A DNA stretch of 64,000 nucleotides from Zoroaster sp. YZ-2022 (GCA_029582265.1 CM055827.1:36570260-36634259); one strand, 5' to 3'. Positions 1 to 14,100 are shown, counted from the stretch's first letter. The notes: generated by a model from the sequence alone, not told the origin. A program made the numbers and translations.

Positions 1-297
1 GACCTCAATTCAATTGGAATTTCTATACCATTGAAAAAAATAGTAGGAACTTAACAGTGAAGTGACCTTGTTTAACAAACGTTTAGACCAGATTATGCCC
101 TTAATTAAAGCAATTCGGTCTGTCACGGTTGCTCATAATGCATCTTAAATTGATTGTGTTGTATTATCACATTGGTGAATGCACGTTTTTACATGTTTTG
201 TATATTTGTGCTGTGGTGGATTATGAGGAACAGTGAGGGAGCGAACTGATTACCTGTGACACTCATTTTGGTATCCTCCTTTCTTGTATTCTTAAAG

Positions 298-1418
298 GTG
301 TGTGATGCGTCTGTACTGGTACCCACTGAAAGTCCTGAATCACAGCATTCCCTTGGTAGCCAAGCAGAATGAGGTGGATCACATGCCATTTGGTATCATC
401 TTCAATATCATGCTGTGGATTCTATTTGCTATGGATATCTACTGGTTCAGTGTATGTTGTTATTGTTTATTGGAGAGACAAAAGAGGAGACACTTTTTGA
501 AAACAAATCTTGAATTGTACATTGTATGACATTTGTAGGAGTGATTAGCTGCAGATGGGAAAATGTTGGAAAGCATTTTTTTTAAATTTATTTTTTGCCA
601 TAATAAATGAAAAAGTTTTCAATGGGTATCTGCTCCCTGCATGAGATGAGGGCACCCTTGTGGGCAAGCAGTGGCTGTTGCTCAGCGTATCGGTGGTTAG
701 TGTGTGTTATTGACTCCAACTTAAATCAAGTATTAAAGGGGCAGTATCATCACGATCAGAGCAGACTTTCAACAGGGCATGGAATCGATGTCCTAGTTTA
801 ATATAAACACAGTGATTGCAAATTACTGGCTCATTTAATGCAGCAGCATTAGTAATATGACCTCATCATGTGGGAAGTTATTTTCAGTCACTGAGTTAAT
901 CTAAAACAAGCACTCCGATTCCATGCCCTGTTGATCGTGGTGATACTGCCCCTTTAACATATTCTTGTGTTACATATTGTAAGTTAATGCTTGCTAACCA
1001 TTTTTGGGTGGCCACATTCAAGTCCAGGTATGCCATTTCATAAGGGGCGTGATAGAGTGGGCAAGCAATAATGATATGATTAATGGTTATCAGGAAAAAT
1101 GTTTTGTATACAAGCAATGGAGTTTTGTAAACAAACAGTACCATAAGATGGCACCACCAAGTGCCCTACATTTGGTGACGAGGTACATTTTCAATGCTAG
1201 AGGGCTATGATGTACAGAGAGCATGGACTATGCATCTTCAATATTAATATATTAACCTGCTCCCCCTCACATTGCTTTTCCTCTTTTTTATCCCATAGCA
1301 TATCGTTGTTGTCTTGAAGAAGGTGGCTACAGGCCAGATGAAGGAATTAGATGACATACGTGATTATGATGTCAACAAGCAACTAGAAGAAGAAGCCATG
1401 CAAGAAAAACAAGACTGA
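298..1418 (+). CDS. C-terminal exons of a TLC-domain-like multi-pass membrane protein (5' partial)
   Basis: Two coding exons are visible: 298-451 (acceptor TTAAAG, donor GTATGT, ends in phase 0) and 1299-1418 (acceptor CCCATAG, stop TGA at 1416-1418). The joined reading frame gives a basic-aromatic stretch (MRLYWYPLKVL), then a hydrophobic helix running through FGIIFNIMLWILFAMDIYWF, then a short charged cytosolic tail rich in D, E and K. The pattern of a last transmembrane helix ending in IYWF followed by a polar tail is typical of TLC-domain proteins (ceramide synthase, TRAM and TLCD relatives). The subfamily cannot be told from about 90 residues. The start and earlier helices must lie upstream of position 1. 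A 0.85-kb intron separates the exons and contains a MITE. The alternative is another polytopic ER membrane protein. Confidence 0.5.
733..957. mobile_element. TTAA-flanked MITE, family A, full length
   Basis: TTAA at 733-736 and 954-957 bracket an element that begins AGGGGCAGTATCATCACGAT and ends with its near-perfect inverted complement; the inverted similarity continues inward through the ACAGGGCATGGAATCG region. It has no coding capacity. It sits in the last intron of the TLC-like gene. Related copies occur at 19767-19978, 28268-28558, 29565-29705 and 37842-37996. The TTAA target suggests piggyBac-like or Kolobok-like mobilisation; this is inference from the target site only. Confidence 0.85.
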
Positions 1419-1552
1419 TTAATGAGGATTCAGGTGAAAGAAAAGACATTGTGTGGTTTTCCTCAGTAAATTTATGTTTTTTATTGTTGTTTTTTTGGTA
1501 AATAGTTACAAGTTAAATTTGAAGTTAAACTTTTGAAAAAAAGTAATTACCC

Positions 1553-1558
1553 AATAAA
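1553..1558 (+). terminator. Candidate poly(A) signal AATAAA of the TLC-like gene
   Basis: A canonical AATAAA lies 135 bases downstream of the TGA stop in AT-rich sequence. Other AATAAA motifs are present further on, so the true 3' end is uncertain. Confidence 0.4.
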
Positions 1559-1790
1559 AAATAAGACAAAATTACAAATACTTTACAAGGGAAGGTTCAT
1601 AATGAAAATAGTGTAAATAAGTTCTCATAAGAAAATGGAATGTTGTATTTGAATTGAAATGAATTACACTTTAATATTGATCATTTCTAGAACTGTCAGA
1701 AAGTCTTTCAGAAAAGATTCCAAATTAAAAAATTAAAAGAAATACTACACAGAATATACATTTGAATTATCAGTGTCTTGTGAAAGTGAA

Positions 1791-1815
1791 TAATATATAT
1801 ATATATATATATATA
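1791..1815. repeat. (TA)n microsatellite
   Basis: Uninterrupted TA dinucleotide run of about 12 units, in intergenic or 3' UTR sequence. Confidence 0.8.
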
Positions 1816-1894
1816 ACATTACACAGAACAAGGCCTTTTCACACAAGCCCAAATCCCAGGTTTGAATGAGTACCTACCTGTATTTATACTAGTA

Positions 1895-2000
1895 TAATGT
1901 CAAGATTAAGTCTAAATAAAGACTGTTTGCGCTGAAAAGAACTGGAGTTACAACTCAACATTTCAATCAGTATGCTCTGATCTTCTTCAGGAAAATGACG
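1895..2000 (-). repeat. Dispersed ~100-bp repeat with a CTGAAGA-hairpin-GAAA motif
   Basis: Read on the minus strand this runs CCTGAAGAAGATCAGAG, a short hairpin, TGAAATGTTGAGTTGTAAC, then CAGTTCTTTTCAG and a CAGTCTTTA block. The same order of blocks occurs at 29705-29810 and 53531-53650 on the plus strand, so it is a dispersed repeat. It loosely recalls a hammerhead ribozyme core but has one extra base (see findings). Confidence 0.65.
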
Positions 2001-5000
2001 AAGTGTACCTACCTTTGTGAAGAAACCCCTACCCTTGTGTAACCCCTGAAATTCTGGTCACTTTTCCCCTGCAACAGTACCTTGTTTCATGATAACGTCA
2101 TACATAGACTTCTTAGCAAACAATTTGCCGCAACCAATCACATGAGCTCAAAGGTAAACTGCTCTGTACTCACAGCATATGCTGAAGAATAATTGTCCAA
2201 AACTAGACCACTTGTACATTAGGGTCTTTAGCTACCATTTGCATCGCAAGAGGGAGGAGTTTTGAAGACATGCCCACCCTTTTACCACTCAGGATCTGCC
2301 CCCCTTTGCTATGGCTGTGAGCCATGTTTAGTTACTTAACACTACTCATCAATCCCATCATATTCATATGCAACTTGAATTGGACTTTGAGATGAGTTAA
2401 GCGTTCCAATTTTTCTATGCAAAAAAGGTGCTTCATCGACCAATGATGCACAGAATTTGATGAAATGACTGTGTATCATGCATGATACCTTTGTGTGATA
2501 CATATTTGATTGTCATCGCCCGTCATTATGTGTGGCATTTTTAACCTACAGAGCTCTATTCATGTCAAAATGAAGTGACCAGCGTTAAGAAGGAAGTCCC
2601 AGGAAACTAGAAAATTATAGTGTCGGGCATGCAACTTTTCAGCAGATCAGCTGATTTCCTCTTTTTTGGTTTTTCAGCTGTGCCATTGAAAACTGAAAAA
2701 CAGTGTATAATTTCTTGCTGTGCCTGGCATTTTCCTTTTTTTGTTGACAAACTGCAGTTGCATGCCTGAATGTGAAAGGCCTTATTTATTTTGAAAGGGC
2801 CAAAACATTTAAGCAACTTGTGTGTGAAAGCCGTTTAATATTTATTCAGGAGAATGATGTTTGGTTTTAAATACAAGTATGAGGGCACTATGGACTTAGT
2901 GTTATGTCCAAGCACTTACTATTTCCAAGTTAACGAGTCGTGAATGGCAGACTTTTGAGACTGTAGATGGCAGTAGACTGTGTTTTCAGTATCCTGTGAT
3001 AGCTCAGAATAATGCAATCAATGCGTAAATCTCCCATTGGGAACTCCCCATGCTAGTCAAGTTATGGGCTTTCACAATTGGCATCACAAGTTGTGAACGT
3101 GTGAAAAAAACTGTGTTTGGGATGCTACTAAGTGACAGGACTCTTGCATCACCAAAGTGTCGTCAAGACACCTGAGCCCAATTTCGTTCTGAAAATGTTG
3201 CTGAGCAGATCATTTTGCAAAGCAATATTACACGAACAACCAGCCAAAGTGTGTACATTTTGTCTGAACTAATTAACATGTGCAAAGCAAATGTTACTTC
3301 TAAGCATGCTTGTATGAAATTGGCGTGCTTTTGTTACTTAAAGGAAGTAGAGATTGTACTTGATTTCTCAAAGAAAAAAATACCAGAGGGCACTGTTCTA
3401 AATGTTCATTAAAATTCATCTTGACTTTTTCTTGACTAGGTCTTTGTAAATAATGTATTGTTGCCACTCTGCTGCTTTGGATACATTTTTCTTCTTTTTG
3501 AGTTTCACAGTTTTGTAATGGAAGTGTTAGAATAATACATATGTATATGGGAATTGCTAATTGCAGATAAATCTGTAAATAAATGTAGACAAAATAATTA
3601 ACCTTATTGAATTGGGATACTTTGTATTACTGCCTGTTTATGAGATCACAAATGCTTTTCTTTTCTAAAAAACTGTTGTTATAGCGATAATGGAGGTAGT
3701 GATAATTAACATGTGTTATTACAAAAGGTTAAGTCCATATGTGACCTGTTGCCACAATATGAGCGTTAATCGCACAAATTATGAGCGAGTATAAATTTTT
3801 AAAACTTTAACCGATTTGAATGAGTAGCGTAACCCCGAGCATTTGGTACCATTGGAAAGCTCCTTTTCTACAGAATTTAGAAATATCAAAAAATCTTAGT
3901 TTAAAAAAAACTACAGACTTAATTATCATTTTGTGGTAGCAGGTCCCTTATCTATTTGTTGCCAGTGATTTGCTTAGTCAAACCAACTGCTGCGAGTTTG
4001 TAGACTTGGTGGGAAACCTTCGGTGGTTCTAACCATTCCTGTCAAATGAGAACACACTATTGTTTCCCATATTCTGACCAAATTCTGACAAACCTTTACA
4101 TTATGGGCACATGTCTTATGTGGCAGCCTTTCATTGGTCCTCTTTGAGTCAACGTACACAGCTTGACTGTTTTCTCTTGTAGTAATATGACAATCAGTAA
4201 TGGATATGATACATATATAATGATGTGACACTTAACATAAAAATACTAGGAGAGAGAAGATAATGAACAAGGAATATGTTTGCAACTGTTAGTATTACCC
4301 TACGTACCACTACAAGCATTTCTGTTTATACATAACATGGTTGTTCAGAAATTTAGCGTTGTTAGAAGTGTCTGTTTCTTTCCAATTCAAGATGTTAACA
4401 TTGGCCTTGGACACAGCTACGCAAAACGGTCAGCCGACTATTTTGCGCTTTCACGTTATATACAGCAATGGTCTGTCTTCATTTCAGCTATGACCTGGGC
4501 CTAATTTCATGGCATTGCTAAACATGGTAGTTCGCGCTTACAATCACCATTTTCTGCTTATAAGATTAGCGCATACTAGTTTGCGCGAGTTGTGTAAGCG
4601 ACAAATCCTTATTTATGTCAAGTACACATGCGCACAAAAAGTAATCAGTAATCCACTCATGTAAGTACGGATTTTTCTGCTATAGTAAGCGCCGATTTCC
4701 CAATTACAGTAAGCACAACTATGAAATAGCGCATTGTTGAGATTATTTTGTAGAGTTCACAGGATTTGGTTTCAAGTCATTACAGAAATAGTCTTATGGA
4801 ATAGGCTCTTTGACGCTGCTATAGACCTGTATCATGGTGTATCCATCTTGTTTTTTCTTCCATTCAAATCAATGTAACCAAACCGAGACTGGAAGGAAAA
4901 ATACTCTGCTAATGAGATTTATCATTATCATTGTCATTGGGTATACAGGAAATCTTACAAAGATGGCTACAGTGTGATGAAGGTCTATTGTTGTCAGTTG

Positions 5001-7367
5001 ACTTGTTTATCTTGGGATCTTTATTTTGATTGTTACGTTACTTATAATAATGTTACAAAATGGCTGAAATTAATCATTTTATTTCATTTCAAGAATTTGC
5101 CGCACCAGGCGTAGCTAAGTATTTGCATTGTAATACTGTATACATATATAAATAATTTTTCTGTAAATTTTTTTTTTAATTGATTTTGTTTTTTAATTCA
5201 CGTAAATAAATGATGAACATATTTATCTTGATGTCATTCTTGAAATGCATATGATGTGAACTTAAATTACTGATGCATTGGGTTGAGAAATGATTGAGTA
5301 GATGTGAATTAACTGTGCAATGTTTTTGAGTGTCTAAGAGTGCTCTTAAAACAGTGAAGTATATAAGATTGTCATTTTGTCAAAACCTTTGTGATAAATT
5401 TACCTTTGGGCATTTGTTTTGATTTTTAAAATGTCAATTGTCAGTTAATAAGATTGGCAGAGGACATTCCATTCATAAATGCCTCTAACAGTTAAGATAA
5501 TTTGATAGGGATGAGAATGTTTAGAATGGATGTTGGCATCAATTATCCTGATTTTTGTTGTTGTTAAATAACTTTAAAATAACACCTTTTTTCACAATTC
5601 CATTTGCAAGGAATGTAATTCCCAATTCTTTGTTTATGTTCTGGGAAATTTTCTTCAGATTTGGATGACTGTTTTCAAGACCAGACAACCAAATCCAACA
5701 AAATATTTACAGAACCTAGACAAAAAATTGGGAATTATGCATGTGAAAATAGTTGTAGCTTTTAAAATATGTAACAAAACAAAATAGAGTTTTTGAGACT
5801 CCCTTTGTATAAGCTGGATGCACAAGGAGGTGATTTCTCATGAGTTTGTTCTTATTCAACAAGACTACATATTTTGAAAATTAATCTGAAGTAGGCATTT
5901 ATGAATGGGAATAACAGTTTGACATTATGCCCTAAAATGTTATTAAAAACTGCTCAAGATAGTTTGTTACATCATTTACTTAATTTATTTGTAAACTTAA
6001 ATAAATTTCATAGCTGAAACGAGAAATACGGATCCAAGTGTTTAAGAAGGTATACAATTTGTTCTTAATTTGTTGCAATAACATTTGCGAGTTAACAAAA
6101 TTGAGTACACCATAAATTTGTACATATTTGATTTTTTGTTTTTTTTCTGCTAATAGTTAGACATTCCAAACAAAAAATGTGATATTTAAATATTATGATT
6201 CAATACTACAGTCTCCACTCACAATACATAAGTATTAACTGGTATTTGTCCATATTTCTGATATCAGCATATAAATATGCACCTTTTTAGTATTGCGTGA
6301 GAACATTTTGAGTGCGAAAAAATACGAAATATATTGTCACTTAATGCATGAAAGTATTTCAGAAAGTGTGAGATTTTGGATTAAATGCGTGAAAGAAAAA
6401 GATGGATTCTTACATGCAAAATGCAAAATGCATGAGACTTATCATCTCTGTGTTCTGATTTCATCTGAATTCATCGTGTGCCTGGAAGGTCGTAAGACAG
6501 ATTAGATTAAGTGCACACTTACGTCCTTTTACCGGGCACACAACGAATTCTGTTCAGAACCAATTATTTGCATTTCTTTCCCCCTCACACCATTTGGTAA
6601 TTCTGTATAATCTACAACCAATGTGTAAGCCTTTCTGCTATGAGGGCGCTGTTTAGAGTCGGTGAACTTTCCTATTGTGTCTGCTATCATAAAGGCTTTT
6701 TTATTTCTACAGCTACTGTGGAACAAGCTTGGCACACAAAACCTGTCTCACTGTCAAATCACCTCATTGAACTTAGAGATGTATATACCGTGTACTTTGC
6801 TATTTTACAAGCAATTTGGTTTTTAATCGGTACACTTTGTTATGTAAAAGTAAAAGTTAATCCCTTTCACATAAAATATTTCACAAAATAATTGACCAAA
6901 TAATTTTTCACTGTCTGCGAATGTAATTATTTGATCAGCAATGAGTTGATCATGCTGTCGTATATTAAATTATTCACATAATTTATTTATGGTTAATTAT
7001 TTTGAGAAATATATTATTTAAAAGTAACTTTTATGGGAAAATGTGCAGGTATAAACCATTTAGAAAAATAAGAATTGATACAGAATATGTCTTTTAAATT
7101 AGCATTTATGTTGACTTATATTACAACAAAATTGACTACTTGTGTATAATGATAGCCATGTATTATTGTTACCTAACATAATTGCAATGTACTCCACCAA
7201 TAAACAAAATATCACATCAAAGTCACAAAAATTGGATGTACGATTGTCATTGCTAAATTGCTAGTAAAGTTAACCTAAATGTTGGAAATAATCAGTGGTT
7301 TTCAACAGCAAATGGGAGGAGATCAGGGGGTGATCTACCTCTTACATTCATGGCGCCCAAAACTTCT
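2001..7367. other. AT-rich intergenic stretch, no gene seen
   Basis: No exon with splice signals plus protein-like composition was found between the TLC-like gene and the ALIX promoter. Open frames here are short and biased by low-complexity AT sequence. Several AATAAA motifs occur, for example near 3588, so part of the stretch could be a long 3' UTR of the upstream gene. Confidence 0.5.
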
Positions 7368-7517
7368 TTAACCCTAACCCCCCTACAGGCATTTCATGAC
7401 ACCCTGCTGAATGCAAGATACAACTGCTAGAACAATAGTTCTTTTGTTCTTTGCTGAGGGCAACAAGATGCAATAACATTGGTTGCATCTTGTTGCATTG
7501 AGCATGGTTAGGGTTAA
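7368..7517. mobile_element. TTAA-flanked MITE of the CCCTAAC type (family B-like)
   Basis: Begins TTAACCCTAACC and ends GGTTAGGGTTAA, 150 bp. Inside it, 7460-7497 forms a strong hairpin with arms GCAACAAGATGCAA and TTGCATCTTGTTGC. No coding capacity. Only the termini match the better-defined family B copies. Confidence 0.55.
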
Positions 7518-7849
7518 TGTCATACTAAACCAATTCATGTACAACAATACTTCATGAATCACTTTATACTGAATCACTGATATCAGTCTGTTAAACTTTC
7601 AGTACAGTTTCAAGTTATCATTTAATTTTTGAAGTAAACAAATACAAATTTATTCAAGAAGTTTTTTAAAGTAAATTATCAAATTAGAGCACTTACCAAC
7701 CTTATTTTTTCAGGAATGTCTAAAATCATAAAGTACGTTTTTAGAAGAAAAGGATGCTACAAAAAGAAGGGAAAACATAATTGTATTGCATCCCCATCCA
7801 TCAATGCTCTATTTAAATTATTTATAATAACAATTATTTGATTTATGTA

Positions 7850-7901
7850 TGACGTCATACATAAAAATGATATATGCGCAAAATAGTGCGAAAGGGGCGG
7901 G
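7850..7901 (+). promoter_or_regulatory. Candidate ALIX promoter: CRE palindrome and GC box
   Basis: A perfect CRE palindrome TGACGTCA lies at 7850-7857 and a GC box GGGGCGGG at 7894-7901, about 180-230 bases upstream of the ALIX start codon in otherwise AT-rich DNA. Both are classical sites for CREB/ATF and Sp/KLF factors. Function is inferred from position and motif only; the transcription start was not located. Confidence 0.45.
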
Positions 7902-8010
7902 TCTTTATTTACATTCAATAACTTGATTAGTCATATTATAATGCGAGACTCAATTACTCGTGACGCGACTTGCAATAATAATAAGAGGGCGCTGTTTATA
8001 TTAACTAAAA

Positions 8011-8058
8011 ATGACATCATTGTCAGGTGTACTGATCCGAAAGCATAGAACTCTATGA
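8011..8058 (+). other. Upstream ORF in the putative ALIX 5' leader
   Basis: ATG at 8011 opens a 15-codon frame that ends at TGA 8056-8058. Its stop overlaps another ATG (8055) in an ATGA arrangement. That second ATG is in frame with the ALIX coding sequence and lies 24 bases upstream of the preferred start at 8079. Relevant only if transcription starts before 8011. Confidence 0.35.
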
Positions 8059-8078
8059 CTGAAAATAACTGCATAAAG

Positions 8079-11000
8079 ATGGCTGCAAGTACAATGCTTG
8101 CCGTTCCACTGAAAAACAGCGCCGAATTGGACCTAGTTCGTCCCCTCAAAAACTTTATCAAGAACACGTTTGTGGAAGAAGGAGGTGACAATTACTCAAG
8201 CCAGCTTGATGAATTACACAGACTAAGGAACAATGCAGTGTGTAGAAAACTTGATAAACATAACACTTCCCTGGAAACTTTAGCAAGGTGTGTATTCTGC
8301 AGTTTTCCCAATTTCCGGACAATGGACTGTTCCGGCTGTTTTTGTACAAATCTGCCACAAATCATCATATTTTATTATAAAAAACAGGCTAATTTGAAAG
8401 TATCTTTAAAAGAAAAAGAAAATAAAGAAAGCGTGGGCAAGCAATAACATTAGAATAAATCCTTCCAACATTCTCAAAATAATCATGAAATAAAAATTAA
8501 TATTAACACACAGTTCAGTATAATAAAAATTAATATAAACTTCCTGGACTAACATTACAATATGAACGACAGTAATGATAATTCTTTATCATTTTTCTTT
8601 CCAGATACTATGATCAGCTAGAAGCCATAGAGGCTAAACTGCCAATCTCCGAAGGGCATGTAAGAATATTTATAATTTTATAACATAAGATTAAGCTCAG
8701 ATAGGATCTAAAATTTTTACTTGTAATTATGTCTCTATGATCATGTTTTGCCACCTCTGTTGACCTGGGTTCTAATCCCACCTTGATTCATTACAGGCTG
8801 ACATCTGTATTGGGTTTTCAGTCCCTACATAATAACACGTAATATTTTGTCTTGGATTCCCTCCCACATCTAAAGCTGAACATTTCTTCATCCACATGTC
8901 AGCTCGGATCCTAATAGGATAAAAAAAAAAACGGGTCCACAGGTGTGAAAGGTTGGGGGAAAGAACCATTACAACAACATAACCCTAACTCCCTAGGCCC
9001 ATTTGCTTGTAAACACATAACCTGAATCCTCCAAATCCTTCAGTAGTAAAGCAAGCACATGACATGTTGCACACGTGCGTTTCTAATCTGTGATACATGT
9101 ACATGACCAGGGACTCTCCCTGCATGCAATAAACAGTGTCCACTGACCCAAGCACTGACCTTACAATTACTACAACAAACGTGGATGTACATGTACCATG
9201 GAAAGGCAAGTATGCCTAATAACCTCAATCCTTCAAAATCCTTCACTTTAGCAAAGGATTTTGGAGGATTTGGGAAGGTTAGGATTAATATTACCAAATT
9301 GATCCCCTATAAGGAATGCCCCTTCAGTGAATTTATTTCCTTTACCAGGAAATAAATCATAAAACACAACCTTTAATGGTTTGGGTCTGAAACTGGTGCT
9401 TAAAATGTTTTATACAAAAAACTGAGCAATTTTCTTCCCTTGCAGGTGTCTGTGACATTTACATGGCAGGATGCTTTTGACAAAGGGTCTTTCTTTGGTG
9501 GAGGTCGGAAACAAAGTAAGTGAATGCCAGCAATTTTTTAAATGTTGTCCATAAACTACAGATAATGTAGTTCATTAGATAGAGATATTTTGTTTGAGAA
9601 TCATTTATGTTAGTCATTTTGTAGTTTCACTGAATCCCCATAATTCTACAAGATAGTAAAAATTTGAAATATGATTACATTTTTTGTGAGTTGTTTTAGT
9701 GAGTTGTTTAGGAAACAATTTATAGTTTAATACCTTCTTAATTTAATTTTTTTTTACATACAGGTGGATCGACTGGGGCCTACGAGAAAGTCTGCGTACT
9801 GTTCAACATCGCTGCAATGAACAGCCAAATAGCAGCCCTGCAGAACTTTGAAGATGATGATGCACTTAAGACTGCCGCCAAACAGTTCCAGCAGGCAGCA
9901 GGGATCTTCAACTATCTCAAAGACACGGTAGTATCCTGTGTACAGAACATTCGCACCTTTGATATACATCCAGACTGCTTAGCTGCCCTAGGAGCACTCA
10001 TGCTGGCTCAGGCACAGGAGAGCTTCCTGAAGAAAGCTAGACAAGGTGAATTAAAACAAAACAAAAGTCACTACATTAGCCACTATGGTAACTGACTAAG
10101 TACATCAACAGCGGTGCACCCAGGATTTTCCCTTGCTTCTGTTTTCATCATATTATACAGAGATTATAACTTGTTGAGGTGAAATAAACTGTTTTGAATA
10201 AGTGTTTGGGAATAACCCTGTTTAACAATGACATTGCATATTCCTGTCACTTGCCCAGAATTGTTTGCTCCTGCCCAAATTTTGTTTGGCCACCAAACCA
10301 CCATAACACAACTGTATGTGTGTGGTAATTTGTGTGGTAATTTGTGTGCTATAACACCGCAATATAATGTACATTTTCTTTCTGTCATTTATTTGTATGT
10401 TTTAATTTTGTTGGGGGTAGGGCATGAGAGAGCGGGGTCATGATAGCCCCCTTGGATCCACTACTGCTTTGATAACTTAGACCATTCATCTTCCTTCCAC
10501 CTACAGACAAGATGAAGAATGCAGTCATTGCTAAGATCGCTATGACTGCCAATGAGGAGTACACAGATGCCTTGAAACTCTGTCAGGTATCCCACGTGAA
10601 GGAGGTCCTACCCAAGGAGTGGATCCCCATGATAGCAGGGAAGCAAGCCTTCATGCACTCCATGGCTGAGTACCATCAGGCATTGGTTTGTCAGGATGCC
10701 AAGAATTACGGCCAGGAGATCGGCAGGCTAAACGTGAGTATGAGTGCTGATAGTGGGTAAAGGGTTTTGTCTTGATTATATATCTATTTGGTTGGGAAAA
10801 TCTTTTCTGTAGAGTTTGCCCTCAGTTTTGATTCAATCAAATTAGATGGAAATTACATTGTGAAAGATTAACAAAGTAAATTCCATTTATCCTGTTTCCC
10901 TTCCCAGCATGCAATTGAGCTCCTACAAACAGCAACTCATCGTGGCGGACAGCACGTCAACTTCAAACCGATGACTGAGAAGGTCCAGCGAGCTCTCGCA

Positions 11001-11130
11001 GCGGCCAAGAAAGATAACGACTTCATCTATCATGATATCGTACCAGAAGTGGCCAACTTGAATCCCATCGGTTCTGCCGCAATTGCCAAACCACTTGAAA
11101 TTCCAAAACCCATATATCCTAAATTTTCAG
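8079..11130 (+). other. PDCD6IP: ALIX exons 1-6: Bro1 domain
   Basis: Six exons encode residues 1-355, the banana-shaped Bro1 domain that recruits CHMP4/Snf7. Visible conserved parts are LDKH near residue 63, YYDQLEAIE, the [16 protein letters not shown] block, [12 protein letters not shown], the AQAQESF helix and NRD-like region [11 protein letters not shown] rendered here as [13 protein letters not shown]. The fourth exon is the longest at 282 bp. Intron 2 (8660-9445) carries a MITE. Confidence 0.9.
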
Positions 11131-14100
11131 GTGGGTACTATGTTTTTTTTATTTATTATTATTATTTTTTTATTTTTAATATTTTTTTTTCTGCAAAATT
11201 CCTTGAACATTAATGCTTACAGGGAACATTGATATTATCATTATATCTTGCCCTCGGGCACGGTGACCTCGGGTAAATCCAACTTTTACCGACATTTCTG
11301 CTTTTACTTTTAAAATTTGTAGATTTGTTTGAGAAGTTGGTTCCACTAGCTGTTCACAATGCACTGGATGCCTTCGAATCAAGGAAAGTTGAGATTATAA
11401 GCAGAGAGGTGGGCAAGCTACGTGAACACACCCAACTCATGAATAGGTAATTATGCAAATTGTCTGATAATGTCTCATAATGAATATGTAATTGTGTAAT
11501 CAATCACGATCTAGTTGGAGCTGGAAGTCTATAGATTGCCACGTATTTGGTGCTCAAAATATGTAACAAACTTATGAATTTTCATCTTAAGCTTACTTGG
11601 TGTGAAGTTGGTACACATATCAATCATCCTGAGAAACTATTTTATCTGAAGTGCTTTCATCTTAGAAGAAAAAGAGAATTGTTATGTTGAATTTACAAAC
11701 AGTTGCTGTGCAGCAATTTTTTCTAAAACAAAAAAACGTAACAAAACAAACATTTTTTGTAAATTCCACCACCTAAATGATTGTTTTTCTTTGCCAGTGT
11801 TCTAGCATCGTTGAACCTGCCAGCTGCCATCGAGGATATGGGAGGCTCGTCTATACCGCCCTCATTGTTGCAAAAATCCAAGGCGGTACAAGAGAAAGGC
11901 GGTATCCAGAGCATTGATAAGTTGTTTCATGACATGCCAGACCTACTGCAGAGAAACACTGAAATCCTGAATGAGGTAATGCAACACTTTAACTATCGCA
12001 ATTTGCAAAGACAACTTATGCACACACACAAAACACGTAGGGCTTATTGTAAGCAATGCGCATTTTATAATAATAATAATAATAATAATAATGTGTGGAC
12101 TTATATAGCGCACGTATCCACCAACTGAGTGGTGCTCAAGGCGCATTATATTATTACCCCTGCTCATAAGGCTCATAAATCATTCCTGAAACCATCTCAG
12201 CTCCCTGGGGAGTATACAGCTCAATTGCTGCCATTACAGCGCATATAGGGCTAATCAACCAAATCTGCCCTCACAGGTACCCATTTAACCCCTGGGTGGA
12301 GAGAAGCAATTATGGTTAAGTGTCTTGCTCAAGGACACAAGTGTCACGGCCGGGATTCGAACCCACATTCTGCTGCTAACACCAGAACTTGAGTCCGGTA
12401 AGCTAGACCGCTCGGCCACGACACTCAACACTCCAGTGCACATTTTATACAAACACAAGAGCATATGCATGAAGATAAAAGTACTTTTCAAACTTCTGAA
12501 GTAAATTTTCCTGACATGAATGTATATGACTGCTCTTCAACGATGAATTAGTAATAAATAGCACATGCTTCAGGACTTTCCTATGACAAAGATCTGGCTG
12601 AACATGTGATGTGTTGTGGCCATCATTTATAAATGACAATAGGTCATTCCTGTCAATCCAGCAATTATGTCCAACTGGACAAAGAGGCCACTTGTTTTAT
12701 GTCGAAATAAAAGAGCATATTACAAGCAATAAAACTGGACTTCTTGACCACTTGTCCATATCGGTCATTTTCTATTGGTCCTCTGTGACCACATTGTAAA
12801 TGAAAAGATTAACTGTACACACCAAATTACCTACCAATTATTCTCCAAGAAAGAGGGGTCTTCAAATTTGTTCAAAAGTTCCTCCCCTTTTTTATATTTG
12901 TAGTCAGTACGTCTCCTTGATGATGAAGGTAAGTCTGATAAAGAGATGAAAGAACGCTTTAAGGAACGCTGGACCCGTCTCGACTCGGAGCAGCTGACGA
13001 CACCACTACGTACAGAGGCATCTAAGTACCGCACTATCTTAAACAATGCTATACAGGCGGATGGTATCGTCAGGGAGAAATACAATACTAGCAGGGAATT
13101 CATTGTCATTTTGTCCAAACCGCAGGTAAATGATTCTTACTTTTTCACCATTTTGTTAAAAAACTACTCTTAAATTTAATTAGTCTTAAATCATATATGA
13201 TGACAGTTTTCCATGAAACTTACTTGGTGTAAAGTTGATGATGGTATGAAACATTCCTTGCAGTATCTCTCATTGAGGTGCTATCATTTCAGTAAAATTA
13301 GTGACATAATTTCCAAAATGAATTTCTGTCATGCTTGTTGGAGTGAATATGAACAATCTTTTTTCCACGTACTGCATCTCTTTGGAACTCCTTGCCTGGT
13401 GCATGTTTCCCTACATCCTATAATCTAGACAGTTTTAAGAGGAATATCAATTCCTACCTTCAGTCCTCCTGAGTTATTTTCTTCTTCTATGATTTCTTCT
13501 TGTAGCCCCTTACCTAGAGTGGCTTTTAGCCTTGTTTGGGGCGAACTTGCATAAAAAAAAAAAAATAAATAAACAAATAAAAAATCTAAATGCATTCTCA
13601 CTATTTTCTCGTTAATGACACAATGAAATAAGATGAAACTTTCACAAATATATCTTCAATCATGGATGCATTTTCAGATATATTTCTAAAAGTGAATACT
13701 GGTTTTAACTGGTTGAGGTGGGGAGGTTGAATAGAACTTTTGGATGTAACAGAGAATTTGAATTCTGTGTACTGACAGTCTCCGTGATAACACAGAAGTG
13801 TTCACTTTGACCTTTTACCTTTGACCTCCATTAACATTGTACAGAAGGAGATGGGTGCTGCTCTGCCTGCAGCAAGTGCTGCAGCAGCACTTAAGGATAA
13901 CCCTGCTGTGCAGTCGCTGCGGAGACTTATGCAGCAGGTAGAGTCCATCAAAGCGGAACGTGAGGTCACTGAGGCGGAACTCAAGAACACCAACTGTGAC
14001 ATGGGTAAGTCATGGACTGTTGTTCTTCTTTTGTCCAAGTCATGGTACTCAAAATCTAATTTCCAACAACTACTAGAATTCCCCATTATTTTTCCATTAT

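Noticed and set aside
12340..12426. tRNA-Leu(CAA) gene on the minus strand
   Set aside because: The tRNA-like part has mismatched stems and is fused to a SINE body with target-site duplications. It is a SINE head, as are the matching parts at 36080-36160 and 62457-62540.
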